Positions 10,310 through 20,625 of a stretch of DNA of 64,000 nt are shown piece by piece. Both the position numbers and the translations under genes were made by a program. The stretch's first letter is position 1. The number at the start of each line of letters is the position of its first letter. The notes beneath the pieces are model-generated. The model was not told the origin of the DNA and did not search any database. It worked only from the letters and a program-made list of their open reading frames with translations. The stretch is from Candidatus Providencia siddallii (GTDB taxonomy: Bacteria; Pseudomonadota; Gammaproteobacteria; Enterobacterales; Enterobacteriaceae), in the NCBI RefSeq assembly GCF_964026685.1, contig NZ_OZ034688.1, positions 62,001-126,000 on the forward strand, in the 5' to 3' direction.

Positions 10310-12820
10310 TCAATTAATAATAAAATTTAATAATTTATTAGGTATGTAAATAGTATTTATAATATTACCTTTTTTAATATATTTAGATATATTTGATTTT
10401 TTTTGTGCTTCATTAAAAATAAAATTTTCGTTTGAGTTATTTGGGACATTAATACATCCTCGTGTTTTTCCATTGATTTGAATAATAATTAGTTGAAAAT
10501 TATTTTTTATAGCTTTTTTATCAACAGTTGGCCAATTAACAAAATCAATATTTTCTTTGTGTCCTAAAAAATTCCACATTTCAAAACAAACATGTGGAAT
10601 AATTGGTGATAACATTAATACGATTGCTTCTAAAGATTCTTTAATTAATGCTAAATCTTCTTTTGTTTCTTGTGGTATATTACACAATTTATTTGTGAAT
10701 TTCATTATAGCCGCGATTGCTGTATTAAATGTATGTCTTCGTTCAATATCATCAGTAACTTTTTCAATTGTTTTATGTAAAAAATAACGTATTTTTTTTT
10801 GTTCTGTTGTTAATGATTTTTTAATTAAAATACATGTTGTTTTTTTTTGAGTAAAGTTATAAACTAAACTCCATATTTTTTTAATAAAACGATTAGCTCC
10901 TTTAATATTAGATTCTTGCCATTCAATTGTTGATTCTGGCGGAGCTGCAAACATTAAAAATAAACGTAGAGTATCCGCTCCATATTTTTCAATGATTTTT
11001 TCTGGATCTATACCATTGTTTTTAGATTTAGACATTTTACACATACCTGCATAAATTAATTTATGACATTTGTTGTCTGTTGCATTAATAATATTATTTT
11101 TATTATCACGTTTTAATGAAATATTTTCATTTGACACCCAAATTCGTTGTCCATTATTTTTAATATAGTAAAATGTATCAGAAAGAACCATACCTTGGCA
11201 TAATAAATTTTTTACTGGTTCATCTGAATTTATTAATTTTAAATCTCTCATTAATTTATGGAATAAACGAAAATACAATAAATGTAAAATTGCATGTTCA
11301 ATCCCACCAATATACTGGTCTACAGGTAACCAATATGCAGCTGTTATTGGATCAATCATTCCATGGTTATATTTAGGACAAGTGTAACGTGCATAATACC
11401 AAGATGATTCTATAAAAGTATCGAATGTGTCTGTTTCTCGAAATGCAAATTTATTTTTTATGGATATATTTTTATATTTATTGTTATTTTTTAATTTGTT
11501 ATTAATAGTATGTATTACAGGTAATTCTTCTTCTGGTATAGTAATAATGTTTCCATCTTTCATTGTTGCTATTGGAATAGGTGTACCCCAATAACGTTGT
11601 CGTGAAATACACCAATCATGTAATTTATAATTAATTTTATGTTTTCCTGCACCAATTGAAATTAGTTTTTTAAGAATACTTTTTGATGCTGTTTCAGGAT
11701 TCAATCCTGTAAATTCTTCTGAATTAATTAAAATATTTTCTATAGAAATAACTTTTTTTATTGGAATGTTATATTCTTTTGCAAAATTTAAATATGTATT
11801 ATTATGTGCAGGTATTGCTATATTTGCTTCATCATTTGATTCAACAGGAATAAAATTAATAATCCAAATTGGTAAAAAATTTTTTGTTAATGGATGAATA
11901 ACATCCATATTTAAATAAAATCCTTTTATATTTGTTTCTTTTAATTTTTTATTTTTTATTTCATTACATTCTTTGATAAATTGAATAATTTTATGATTAT
12001 TAATATCAATTTCTTTTATTATTGGATGATTAATTGTTATTGCTATAAATGTTGCACCCATAAAAGTACTTAGATTTGTTGTGTATATAGTTATTATTTT
12101 ACTGGTATTTACTATATTGAAATCAATTTCTATTCCTTCTGTTCTACCAATCCAATTACGTTGCATATTTTTAACTTGTTTTGGCCAATTTTTAAGTTTA
12201 TCAAGATCATTTAATAATTCTTCTGCATATGCGGTTATTTTAATAAACCATTGTGGAATTTTTTTTAGTTCTATGATGGAATCACAATTCCAACATCTAC
12301 CATTAATAACTTGTTCATTAGCTAAAACGGTTAAGTCGTTTGGGCACCAATTTACTAATGATAATTTTTTATATACTAATTTTTTTTTGTACAATTTTAT
12401 AAAAAACCATTGCTCCCAACGATAATATTCTGGTTTACAAGTAGTTATTTCTCGATCCCAATCATAACTAAATCCAAGTGTTTTTAATTGTTTTCTCATA
12501 TAGCGAATATTATTATAAGTCCATTTTTCCGGTGTTGTATTATTTTTTATAGCTGCATTTTCTGCAGGTAACCCAAATGCATCCCAACCAATTGGTTGTA
12601 AAACATTTTTACCTAACATACGTTGATAACGAGATATAACATCTCCAATTGTATAATTTCGTATATGTCCCATATGTAATTTTCCAGATGGATAAGGAAT
12701 CATTGATAAACAATAATATTTTTCTTTGTTTTTATCTTCAATTACTTTAAATGTTTTATTTTTTTTCCAATAATTTTGTATTTTTTTTTCTATATTTTTA
12801 TGGCAGTATTGTTTTTTCAT
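10310..12820 (-). CDS. leuS: Leucyl-tRNA synthetase, ending in TGA
   Basis: Class I synthetase charging tRNA-Leu. It has 836 residues (E. coli 860). HIGH motif in YPSGKLHMGH near residues 42-52, the CP1 editing domain in the middle (reduced), WCISRQRYWGTP, and KMSKS at residues 595-599. There are about 21 Trp residues, all UGG. The ORF closes with TGA at 10310-10312 exactly where E. coli LeuRS ends (KLLNLVVG against KLLNFIIN here). If UGA is always Trp, 12 residues are added and the stop is the TAA at 10274-10276, overlapping the lptE start. The true C-terminus is therefore uncertain. Confidence 0.96.
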   Translation of the reverse strand: MKKQYCHKNIEKKIQNYWKKNKTFKVIEDKNKEKYYCLSMIPYPSGKLHMGHIRNYTIGDVISRYQRMLGKNVLQPIGWDAFGLPAENAAIKNNTTPEKWTYNNIRYMRKQLKTLGFSYDWDREITTCKPEYYRWEQWFFIKLYKKKLVYKKLSLVNWCPNDLTVLANEQVINGRCWNCDSIIELKKIPQWFIKITAYAEELLNDLDKLKNWPKQVKNMQRNWIGRTEGIEIDFNIVNTSKIITIYTTNLSTFMGATFIAITINHPIIKEIDINNHKIIQFIKECNEIKNKKLKETNIKGFYLNMDVIHPLTKNFLPIWIINFIPVESNDEANIAIPAHNNTYLNFAKEYNIPIKKVISIENILINSEEFTGLNPETASKSILKKLISIGAGKHKINYKLHDWCISRQRYWGTPIPIATMKDGNIITIPEEELPVIHTINNKLKNNNKYKNISIKNKFAFRETDTFDTFIESSWYYARYTCPKYNHGMIDPITAAYWLPVDQYIGGIEHAILHLLYFRLFHKLMRDLKLINSDEPVKNLLCQGMVLSDTFYYIKNNGQRIWVSNENISLKRDNKNNIINATDNKCHKLIYAGMCKMSKSKNNGIDPEKIIEKYGADTLRLFLMFAAPPESTIEWQESNIKGANRFIKKIWSLVYNFTQKKTTCILIKKSLTTEQKKIRYFLHKTIEKVTDDIERRHTFNTAIAAIMKFTNKLCNIPQETKEDLALIKESLEAIVLMLSPIIPHVCFEMWNFLGHKENIDFVNWPTVDKKAIKNNFQLIIIQINGKTRGCINVPNNSNENFIFNEAQKKSNISKYIKKGNIINTIYIPNKLLNFIIN

Positions 12821-13079
12821 TTTAAAAAAATCCTTATACCATGTATTTAAAAAAATATTTTAATAAAAAATTTATGTTTTTTAGTAAAAAATTTTATGTA
12901 TTTTAAATATTTTATTTAAATTAATTGTTTTTTAACAAAATATATTATTTTATTTTCAACAAAAAACTAATTAAGTAATGTATTTTATATTTTAATTTAA
13001 TTAATTTTATTGAGTAATTTTATATCTTATGTAGTGAAATATTATATTTGAATATTTTTATTTATTATATAAAAAATAT

Positions 13080-14603
13080 TTATTTATTACGATTTAAAAT
13101 ATATCCTACTATAATAAATATTATTGTAATAATTCATGTTGGAATATTTCCCCAAAAAACATATGGTGTAGTACCTATTGAAGGATAAATTTCACTTGTT
13201 AGTACAGTTGTTTTAAATTGTGGTATTATGTTTTGAATTGACCCATAAGAGTTTATTATAGCTGTAATTCCGTTATTTGTAGCATATATCAGTGGTCTAC
13301 CTAATTCTAATGAACGCATTCTTGCCATTTGTAAATGTTGCCAAGGTCCTATCGTTTTTCCAAACCATACATCATTAGAAACAGTAAGTAAATATTTGCT
13401 TGATGTGTTAAAATTATCGTGAATTTGTGTTCCTAAAATAATTTCATAACAAATTGCAGCAGTAATATTGATATTATTTACTATTAATTGTTTTTGTTTG
13501 TAATTACCTTTAGAAAATTCTGGTATTTTAAAGTTTAAAAATTGCATAATGGGTTTTATTATTTTTTCTATAGGTAAAAATTCTCCAAATGGAACCAAAT
13601 GATGTTTATCGTATCTATTTTTTGTTGGGTATTTATATTGTGTTTTATTACCTAATACAATAATACTATTTAATAATTTATTATTTGTATTTTTTTGATC
13701 AATATCTATTATTCCTGTTATTAAATTAGTATTAGATTTTTTTAAAATTTCATCTATAGTTTTTAACCAAAATTGATTTTCAAATTCTAATGATGGTATA
13801 GCAGATTCCGGCCAAATTATTATGTTGCTTTTTCCTATATATGGTTTCGAAAGATTTATGTATATGTTTTTGATTTTTTTTAAAAAATTAGGTTCCCAAT
13901 TTAAAGATTGTTTTATATTACCCTGTACTAATGAAACAATTATTTTTTCATTATTTAATGTTTTTGTCCATTTTAAATTTCTTGTTAATGATAAAAAAAA
14001 TAAAAAAAATATACTATAAAATAATATTAGAATATTTTTACGAATAATTGATAAAGTAATTAAACCGGTTATATTAAATAGTAAAAAAGTTAACATTTCA
14101 ACACCAAATATTGGTGCTAATGATTTTATTGGACCATTTATTTGGGTATATCCGAATTGCAATCAAGGAAACCCAGTTAGTATAAAACTACGTAAAAATT
14201 CAACAGATTGCCATAATGCAGGTGAAAAAAAACATAATCTTCAAATATTTGTTTTTGGTGTAAAATACGTAAGTAATGCTCCAAAAATTCCTGGATATAA
14301 TGAAAGATATATTATTAATAATATAATTATAAAGATATTAACAAATAAGTGCAAATCAGTAAATTTTGTTAAACTAACATAAATCCAATTAATTCCTGTT
14401 CCAAAAAAACCAATTCCCCATAAAAATCCTATAATAAAAGATTGTTTTATATTTTTTTCTATTGTTAATAAAAGAAGAAATAGAATTGAAAGAATCGCTG
14501 CTGGCCAAAAATCGAAAGGAGAATAACTTAGTACACCTATTGAACCAAACAGTAAACTTAAAAACATTTGTAAATATTTTTTTGTAAATAAAGATAAATT
14601 CAT
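13080..14603 (-). CDS. lnt: Apolipoprotein N-acyltransferase, three UGA read as Trp
   Basis: Inner-membrane enzyme adding the third acyl chain to lipoproteins such as Pal and LptE. One frame of 507 residues (E. coli 512) is recovered when TGA at 14241-14243 (codon 121), 14163-14165 (codon 147, in GFP-W-LQFGY as in E. coli) and 13134-13136 (codon 490, GNIPT-W-II) are Trp. The N-terminal half is membrane-spanning. The nitrilase-like domain keeps the catalytic triad: Glu 266 in IWPESA, Lys 333 in KHHLVPFGE, Cys 385 in AICYE. A last hydrophobic helix follows codon 490 and ends at TAA. The third TGA matters most: stopping there would delete the final membrane segment. Confidence 0.93.
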
Positions 14604-14624
14604 TGTATTTAATTTAGTTTTTAA

Positions 14625-15330
14625 TTATGATTTTGTTTTATTTTTTATTATTTTTATATGCAGAAGAATAATTTTACAATTATCAATAATAACAATTTTA
14701 AATTGATAGTTATTTATTGTTATTGTTTTGTTATGTGTATGTAAACTATTAAAAGTTTGTATTATTAAATCGTTTGTATATCTACTTTTTTGTTATTAAA
14801 ATTAGTTTTAAATGTTTTATTAAAAATTTTTATTTGAGTTATTGTATGTTTTGAATAAAAATAATTATTTAATTGATAAATATTCATGTTGTCTTGATTA
14901 TTATATTTATTTTTGAATTTTCCTATAATTAGTTTTAAAATATTGTTAATAGTTATAAGTCTAGATATCAATCTAAATTCATTTATTACAATAGTCATAT
15001 GATAACGTTAAAAAAATTTTTTAATAGTTTATCTATTTTTATTTTTATGAATAATGGTTGTTTTTTTGTAATATTTTATTAAAATTAAAGTTTTTTATGA
15101 TATTACGTATAAAATAAAGCAAGTTTTTTGTTATCTTAAATAACTTTAAGATTGTTTTTATCTTTTATTGATAACTGAAAAGTGAAAATCAATTGATTTT
15201 ATAATTATATTTAGATATTTATCTAAATTTTGATTATATTTTAATATAATATTTTGAAAACGTTGAGTTATAATATCTCGAATACGTTTATTTGCAATAT
15301 TAACAATACTTTTTAACATATCATGTGTTT
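14625..15330 (-). pseudogene. ybeX: Degraded ybeX/corC (CBS-domain, magnesium/cobalt efflux accessory protein)
   Basis: The minus strand holds pieces of CorC in correct order but in different frames. THDMLKS to FHFSVIN near 15150-15325 matches the first CBS region. A shifted frame near 15020-15140 contains NLLYFI, like KDLLPFM of E. coli. The piece at 14765-14998 starts TIVINEF and runs through the second CBS region. After TAA codons and another frame change, NYQFKIVIID near 14640-14740 matches the C-terminal CorC_HlyC domain. N-terminal residues are missing. TAA stops and frameshifts cannot be explained by UGA recoding. It lies at its E. coli position between lnt and ybeY. Confidence 0.85.
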
Positions 15331-15602
15331 TTTAAATTAATTAAATTATTTTGTTTAAATTTATTAATTAATATAATTAAATTTTCATATTTTTTTAGGT
15401 TTATTATAAAACAAATATTTTAGTAGTTTAAAAAAATACTTTTTAATATTAAAATTACTACTATTCGATAAGTTAATATCAATCATTACGTTTTTGTTTT
15501 TTAATTTTTATTAATAAAAATTAAATTTTATGCAAATTTAATTTTATTATTTATAATAAATATATTAATTCATAAAACTAAAATATATAAAGTATTTTTT
15601 TA

Positions 15603-16055
15603 TTAATATTTATTTGAATATCCTAATTCTTTTAAAAATTTTTTTTCTAAATATTCCATTTTTTTAGTTTCATTTATTTTTATGTGATTAAAACCTAATA
15701 AATGTAAGCAGCCATGAATAATAATATGAGCTCAATGTTCATTTAAATTTTTTTTTTGCTTAATTGCTTCTTGTATAATAAGTTGTTTACAAATTATTAT
15801 ATCGCCTAATATGTGAGATTTTATTTTAAGTAGTGGTTCAAAAGAAAAAGAAAGTACATTAGTTGCTTTGTTTTTACCGCAAAATTTAAAATTTAGATAA
15901 CGCGATTCGTTTTTATCTACTATACGAATGTTGATTTCACATTTTTTTTTAAATTTAGATAAAACAGTTTTTAATAAAAATTTAAAAAAATTTTTTGAAG
16001 GTAATTTATTTTTTGTTTTACATATTATTTGTATATTAAGATTTATTTTATTCAT
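15603..16055 (-). CDS. ybeY: Endoribonuclease YbeY, one UGA read as Trp
   Basis: Zinc-dependent single-strand RNase involved in 16S rRNA 3' maturation and ribosome quality control. It has 150 residues in one frame (E. coli 155). The TGA at 15732-15734 (codon 108) sits in NEH-W-AHIII, matching E. coli HWAHMVV. Directly after it comes the metal site HGCLHLLGFNH (family pattern HGxLHLxGYDH). Stopping at the TGA would remove all the zinc ligands, so recoding is needed for function. Stop TAA. ybeZ/phoL, which lies between ybeY and miaB in E. coli, is absent; only 35 bp separate the genes. Confidence 0.94.
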
Positions 16056-16090
16056 TTTTAAATCGTTATGTAAATAATTTATTTTTTAAT

Positions 16091-17422
16091 TTATGTTAAA
16101 ATTTCTCCACGTAAAGAATTTGGTAGTATATTTATAATTTTTACATTTATAAAATTACCAACCATATCTATTGAACCTTTAAAATTTACAATGCGATTAT
16201 TTTCTGTTCTTCCGAAAAAATCATTTGTATTTTTACGAGAAACTCCTTCAACTAAGATTTTTTGTATTGAATTTAGCATATTTTTACTGTATTTCATTGT
16301 TTGTTGATTAATAAGTTTTTGTATTAAATATAGTCGTTGTTTTTTTTCATTTTGAGTTATATTATCTTTTAATTTTGATGCTGGTGTACCAGGGCGTTTT
16401 GAATAAATAAAACTATAGCTTGCATCAAAGTTTATATCAGAAATGATATCTATTGTTTTTTTAAAATCATCATAATCTTCTCCTGGAAAACCAATAATGA
16501 AATCTGAACTTATTGAAATATTTGGTCTAATTTTACGTAATTTGTTAATTATATTTTTGTATTCAAAAACAGTATACCCTCGTTTCATTTTTTTTAAAAT
16601 TTTATCAGATCCACTTTGTATTGGTAAGTGTAAATGATTAACTATTTTGTGTGTATAATTATAAACTTCAATGATATCCTCAGTAAATTCAATTGGATGG
16701 TTTGTTGTGAAACGAATTCTGTCAATTTCATTTATTTTTGATATAAGTCGTAATAATTTTGAAAATGAACAATTATCACCATTTATTGTTTTACTATGAT
16801 ATGCATTTACATTTTGTCCTAATAGATTAATTTCACGAACTCCTTGTTTTGTAAGTTGTGCTATTTCAAATAGTATATCTTTATAAGGTCTACTAACTTC
16901 TTTACCTCGTGTATATGGAACAATACAATATGAGCAATATTTATTGCATCCTTCTATAATTGTTACAAATGCTGTTGGTCCTTTTGCATGTGGTTTTGGA
17001 AAATTATTAAATTTTTCATTTTTGGTGAAACTAATATCAATTATCAAACTTCGTTTTTTATTTATTTCATTTATCATATTTGGTAATCTGTGCAAAGTTT
17101 GTGGTCCAAAAATAATATCAACATATTTAGCGCGTTGATATATAATTTTTCCTTCTTGTGAAGCAACGCAACCACCGACACAAATAATAATATTTGGATT
17201 TATTTTTTTTATTTTTTTCCAACGTCCTAATTGATGAAAAACTTTTTCTTGTGATTTTTCACGAATTGAACAAGTATTTAATAATAAAATATCAGCTTCT
17301 TCTGCATTTTCAGTTTTTTCAAATCCATGACTATTTTTTAATAAAGAAAAAATTTTAGATGAATCATACTGATTCATTTGGCAACCAAATGTTTTAATGT
17401 ATAATTTTTTGTTTGTTAACAT
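16091..17422 (-). CDS. miaB: tRNA-2-methylthio-N6-dimethylallyladenosine synthase
   Basis: Radical-SAM methylthiotransferase modifying A37 of tRNAs that read UNN codons. That class includes tRNA-Trp, which must read UGA here. It has 443 residues (E. coli 474). N-terminal cluster cysteines are in [15 protein letters not shown] and VGGCVAS; the radical-SAM motif CNKYCSYC is near residue 157; a shortened C-terminal TRAM region follows. Stop TAA. Transcribed with ybeY. The 5' side faces a 313-bp spacer and then the tRNA cluster, as in E. coli. Confidence 0.95.
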   Translation of the reverse strand: MLTNKKLYIKTFGCQMNQYDSSKIFSLLKNSHGFEKTENAEEADILLLNTCSIREKSQEKVFHQLGRWKKIKKINPNIIICVGGCVASQEGKIIYQRAKYVDIIFGPQTLHRLPNMINEINKKRSLIIDISFTKNEKFNNFPKPHAKGPTAFVTIIEGCNKYCSYCIVPYTRGKEVSRPYKDILFEIAQLTKQGVREINLLGQNVNAYHSKTINGDNCSFSKLLRLISKINEIDRIRFTTNHPIEFTEDIIEVYNYTHKIVNHLHLPIQSGSDKILKKMKRGYTVFEYKNIINKLRKIRPNISISSDFIIGFPGEDYDDFKKTIDIISDINFDASYSFIYSKRPGTPASKLKDNITQNEKKQRLYLIQKLINQQTMKYSKNMLNSIQKILVEGVSRKNTNDFFGRTENNRIVNFKGSIDMVGNFINVKIINILPNSLRGEILT

Positions 17423-17735
17423 TTTATTTATCCAAAATTTTTATAAAAACATATTTTATTTTAAATTAATTATTTAAAAATTAATAATTTTATTTTTTTA
17501 AAAAAAATTTAAAATTTTTTTAATTTTTATTTTTAATATGTTTTATGTAATATTTAAATAATGTTAGTTTTTTGATAAAATGATTTATTTATAAAAAATA
17601 AGTAATAATTTATTTTTTTGTAAGAAATTATAATAAAGTTATATTACAAGTAAAATATTTTAAATATATCAAATGTATTTAAAATTTAGTTATAACTTTA
17701 GTTTTTTTTGATTTTAGGTTTTTTAAAATATATTA
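17423..17735. other. Spacer upstream of miaB
   Basis: 313 bp of A/T-rich sequence between miaB and the tRNA cluster. No gene or gene fragment recognised; the miaB promoter and the tRNA transcript end should lie here, but no hairpin with a clear GC core is visible. Confidence 0.55.
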
Positions 17736-17806
17736 CTGGGGTACCAGGATTTGAACCTGGGATGCCAGGATCAAAACCTGGTGCCTTACCGCTTGGCTAT
17801 ACCCCA
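17736..17806 (-). tRNA. tRNA-Gln (anticodon UUG)
   Basis: Folds as a tRNA with acceptor TGGGGTA/TACCCCA, D-arm GCCAAGCGGTAAGGC, anticodon loop TTTTGAT (anticodon TTG) and T-arm GGTTCAAATCC. It is nearly the E. coli glutamine tRNA sequence. The discriminator is G. No CCA is encoded: the next bases are TAA. It is first of three clustered tRNA genes matching the E. coli metT-leuW-glnUW-metU-glnVX operon, here reduced to one copy per kind. Confidence 0.96.
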
Positions 17807-17835
17807 TTAGAATAAATTATTAATTTTATTAAACA

Positions 17836-17916
17836 TGCGGGAGGCGAGATTTGAACTCGCACACTCTAGGCGCCAGAATCTAAATCTGATGCGTCTGCCT
17901 ATTCCGCCACTCCCGC
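17836..17916 (-). tRNA. tRNA-Leu (anticodon UAG)
   Basis: Class II tRNA with acceptor GCGGGAG/CTCCCGC, a variable arm, anticodon loop TTTAGAT (anticodon TAG) and T-arm GAGTTCAAATCTC. It corresponds to E. coli leuW. Discriminator A; the 3' CCA is not encoded (next bases TGT). Lies between tRNA-Gln and tRNA-Met on the same strand. Confidence 0.96.
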
Positions 17917-17922
17917 AAATAG

Positions 17923-17996
17923 TGGCTATGACGGGATTTGAACCTGTGACCCCAACGTTATGAGTGTTGTGCTCTAACCATCTGAGCTACATAGCC
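17923..17996 (-). tRNA. Elongator tRNA-Met (anticodon CAU)
   Basis: Acceptor GGCTATG/CATAGCC, D-arm AGCTCAGATGGTTAGAGC, anticodon CAT within CACTCATAACG, T-arm with GGTTCAAATCC. It matches E. coli elongator Met tRNA (metT/metU) and lacks the initiator-type stem features. Discriminator A, no encoded CCA. First gene of the tRNA cluster in the direction of transcription. Confidence 0.95.
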
Positions 17997-18395
17997 ATTA
18001 TTTATAAGCTAAAAATATGTTTTTTATTATGATAATAATATTTTATTCAGTCAACATGTTTTTATAGTTTTATAAAATAAAAATTAATTTTTATCTATAA
18101 ATTTTATTAAAAAATTATAAAAATTTTCTAATAAATAAAATTAATTTTTATATTAAATATTTGTTTTTCAAAGAATGAAAAATTTCATATATAATGTACA
18201 CTAAGATTTATATAACGGTTATTACGTAATATATATTTTTTTAAAAAAATATAATTAAATTATTAAAATAAATTTGTAAAATTATATTTTTGAAGATTAA
18301 AAAATATATGTATGATATTTATATTTTTAAAAGTAACTGTAAAATAATTTATTATTAAAAATTATTAAAAATTTTATGTTAAGGTTTACTAAAAA
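17997..18395. other. Spacer between the tRNA cluster and glnS
   Basis: 399 bp, A/T-rich, separating divergent units. A TATAAT at 18190-18195 with TTCAAA 17 bp upstream could be a glnS promoter, but such boxes arise easily at this base composition. asnB and the nag genes found here in E. coli leave no recognisable trace. Confidence 0.45.
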
Positions 18396-20066
18396 ATGAA
18401 TGATTTAAATATTCAAAAAAGAAATTTTATTTATCAAATTATAGAAAATGATTTAAATAATAAAAAAAATATTTTTGTACGTACTAGATTCCCACCTGAA
18501 CCAAATGGACATTTACATCTTGGTCATGTGAAATCAATTTGTTTAAATTTTGGTGTAGCAAAATATTATAATGGTGAATGTAATTTGCGTTTTGATGATA
18601 CCAATCCTGCAAAAGAAAAAATAGAATATATAAAATCAATTAAAAAAGATATTAAATGGCTTGGTTTTAAATGAAAAGGAAAAATTAAATATTCATCTGA
18701 TTATTTCGATATATTATATAAATATGCTGTTGAATTAATTAAAAAAAAATTAGCATATGTTGACGAATTAGATTTCAAACAAATTATTGAATATCGTGGA
18801 ACATTAAAACATTCTGGGAAAAATAGTCCATATCGTGATCGATCTGTGGAAGAAAATTTAATTTTGTTTGAAAAAATGAGATTTGGCGAAATAAAAGAAG
18901 GTAAGGCATGTTTGCGTGCAAAAATTGATATGTCATCTTCATGTATTATTATGCGAGATCCGGTTTTATATAGAATAAAATTTATTAAACATCATAAATT
19001 AGGAGATAAATGGTGTATTTATCCAATGTATGATTTTTCGCATTGCATTTCTGATGCTCTAGAAGGTATTAGTCATTCATTATGTACTTTAGAATTTCAA
19101 GATAATCGTCGTTTGTATGATTGAATATTAGATAATATAAAGATAAATTCTCGTCCTCGTCAATATGAATTTTCACGTTTAAATATTGAATATTCAGTAT
19201 TATCAAAACGTAAATTAAATGAGTTAGTAAATAATAAATATGTTACTGGTTGGGATGATCCTCGTTTATTAACTATTTCTGGGTTACGACGTCGTGGTTA
19301 TACACCATCATCGCTTCGTGATTTTTGCGATAGAATTGGCATTACAAGGCAAGATAGTAATGTAAAAATGGAAATGTTAGAATTTTGTATTCGTCGTGAT
19401 TTAAATAAAAATGCTTCTCGTGTAATGGCTGTGATTGATCCAGTTCGTGTAATTATTAAAAATATGAATGATAAAGTAGAAATGTTAATTGCTAAGAAAT
19501 ATCCAAATAAAATTAATTCTGATATTCGTAGGATTCCATTTAGTAATGAAATATATATTGATCGTTCAGATTTTCGTGAAAATTCTAATAGTAAATATAA
19601 TCGATTAGTTTTAGGTAAAGAAGTTCGTCTACGAAATGCTTATGTTATTAAAGCAGAAAAAGTAGAAAAAGATATAAACGGTAAAATAATTACGATTTAT
19701 TGTAGTTATGATCCAAGTACTTTAAATAAAAATCCTAGTGATGGTAGAAAAATAAAGGGTGTTATTCATTGGGTAAGCGTATCTCATTCTTTACCAGCTG
19801 AGATTCGTTTATATGATCGTTTATTTAATATTCCAAACCCAGGATTTAAAAATGATTATTTGTCGCATATAAATAATAATTCTTTAATTATACGTAAAGG
19901 TTTTGTTGAATTCAGTTTACATAATGCAAAATCTGAAGATGTTTTTCAATTTGAACGTGAAGGATATTTTTGTGTAGATAATAGTTTAAGTAGTAAAAAT
20001 AATTTAGTTTTTAATAAAGTTATAGGTTTACGTGATATTACGTTAAAAAAAATAAACAAGTGATAA
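18396..20066 (+). CDS. glnS: Glutaminyl-tRNA synthetase, two internal UGA read as Trp
   Basis: Class I synthetase charging tRNA-Gln. One frame of 556 residues (E. coli 554). [11 protein letters not shown] (HIGH motif) is near residue 34, [13 protein letters not shown] is near 145, and the KMSKS-equivalent VLSKR near 268. TGA at 18672-18674 (codon 93, LGFK-W-KG against E. coli LGFHWSG) and 19122-19124 (codon 243, RRLYD-W-ILDN against RRLYDWVLDN) both hit conserved Trp. Between the two the match to E. coli is very high. The gene ends in tandem TGA-TAA (20061-20066); I end it at TAA, adding one C-terminal Trp. Without recoding it would look like three fragments. Confidence 0.96.
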
Positions 20067-20625
20067 TTAAAAATATGGTATTATTAAACAGTAAAAATTT
20101 TACTATATTATAAAATAATTAATTGAATAATTTTTATTGAATTTATTATATATTGCTATTTTTGTATTTAAGAATATTAAATATAAGAAAATTTATTTTT
20201 TTTAAGTTATTTTGTTAATATTATATAAAGTTTGTTTTATAAAACTAATATTCAAAAGTAGTAATTATGTTTTGAATTTTTAATATTTTATCTTTATATT
20301 ATTTTATTTTTGTAAAAATTTATATATTAAAAATGTAATTTTATTTTTTTATTTAAAAAATAGTATTTTTATATTTAAAATTATTTAGTTATTGTTAAAA
20401 ACAAACTGTTATTTAAAATAATTTAAATAAGTTGTTTATATAATTTGATGATTATTATGTTAAATATTAATGTAATTTAAAGATTAAAATGATTAATTTT
20501 TAAACTTTGTAATATTTTATTTATTTTTTTGTTAAAAATTATTTTAAGAAAATTAAAAAACAGTTAATATATTTTTTTATTATTTTCACAAAAAAACATT
20601 TTAATGAATTATTTAAAATAAAATT
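20067..20625. other. Spacer, no gene seen
   Basis: 559 bp of A/T sequence between glnS and ybgI. The E. coli interval includes fur, fldA, seqA, pgm and others. No fragment of these could be recognised by eye in any frame. Confidence 0.55.

Noticed and set aside
14765-14998. 77-aa ORF as a small gene
   Set aside because: It is the second CBS segment of the ybeX/corC pseudogene, with the neighbouring segments visible in other frames.
18396-20063. glnS as three separate ORFs or a pseudogene broken by stop codons
   Set aside because: All breaks are TGA at Trp positions and the frame never shifts; the combined protein matches family length. The same holds for waaC, mrdB, holA, lnt, ybeY, ybgI, bioA, ybdN, dapF and recC.
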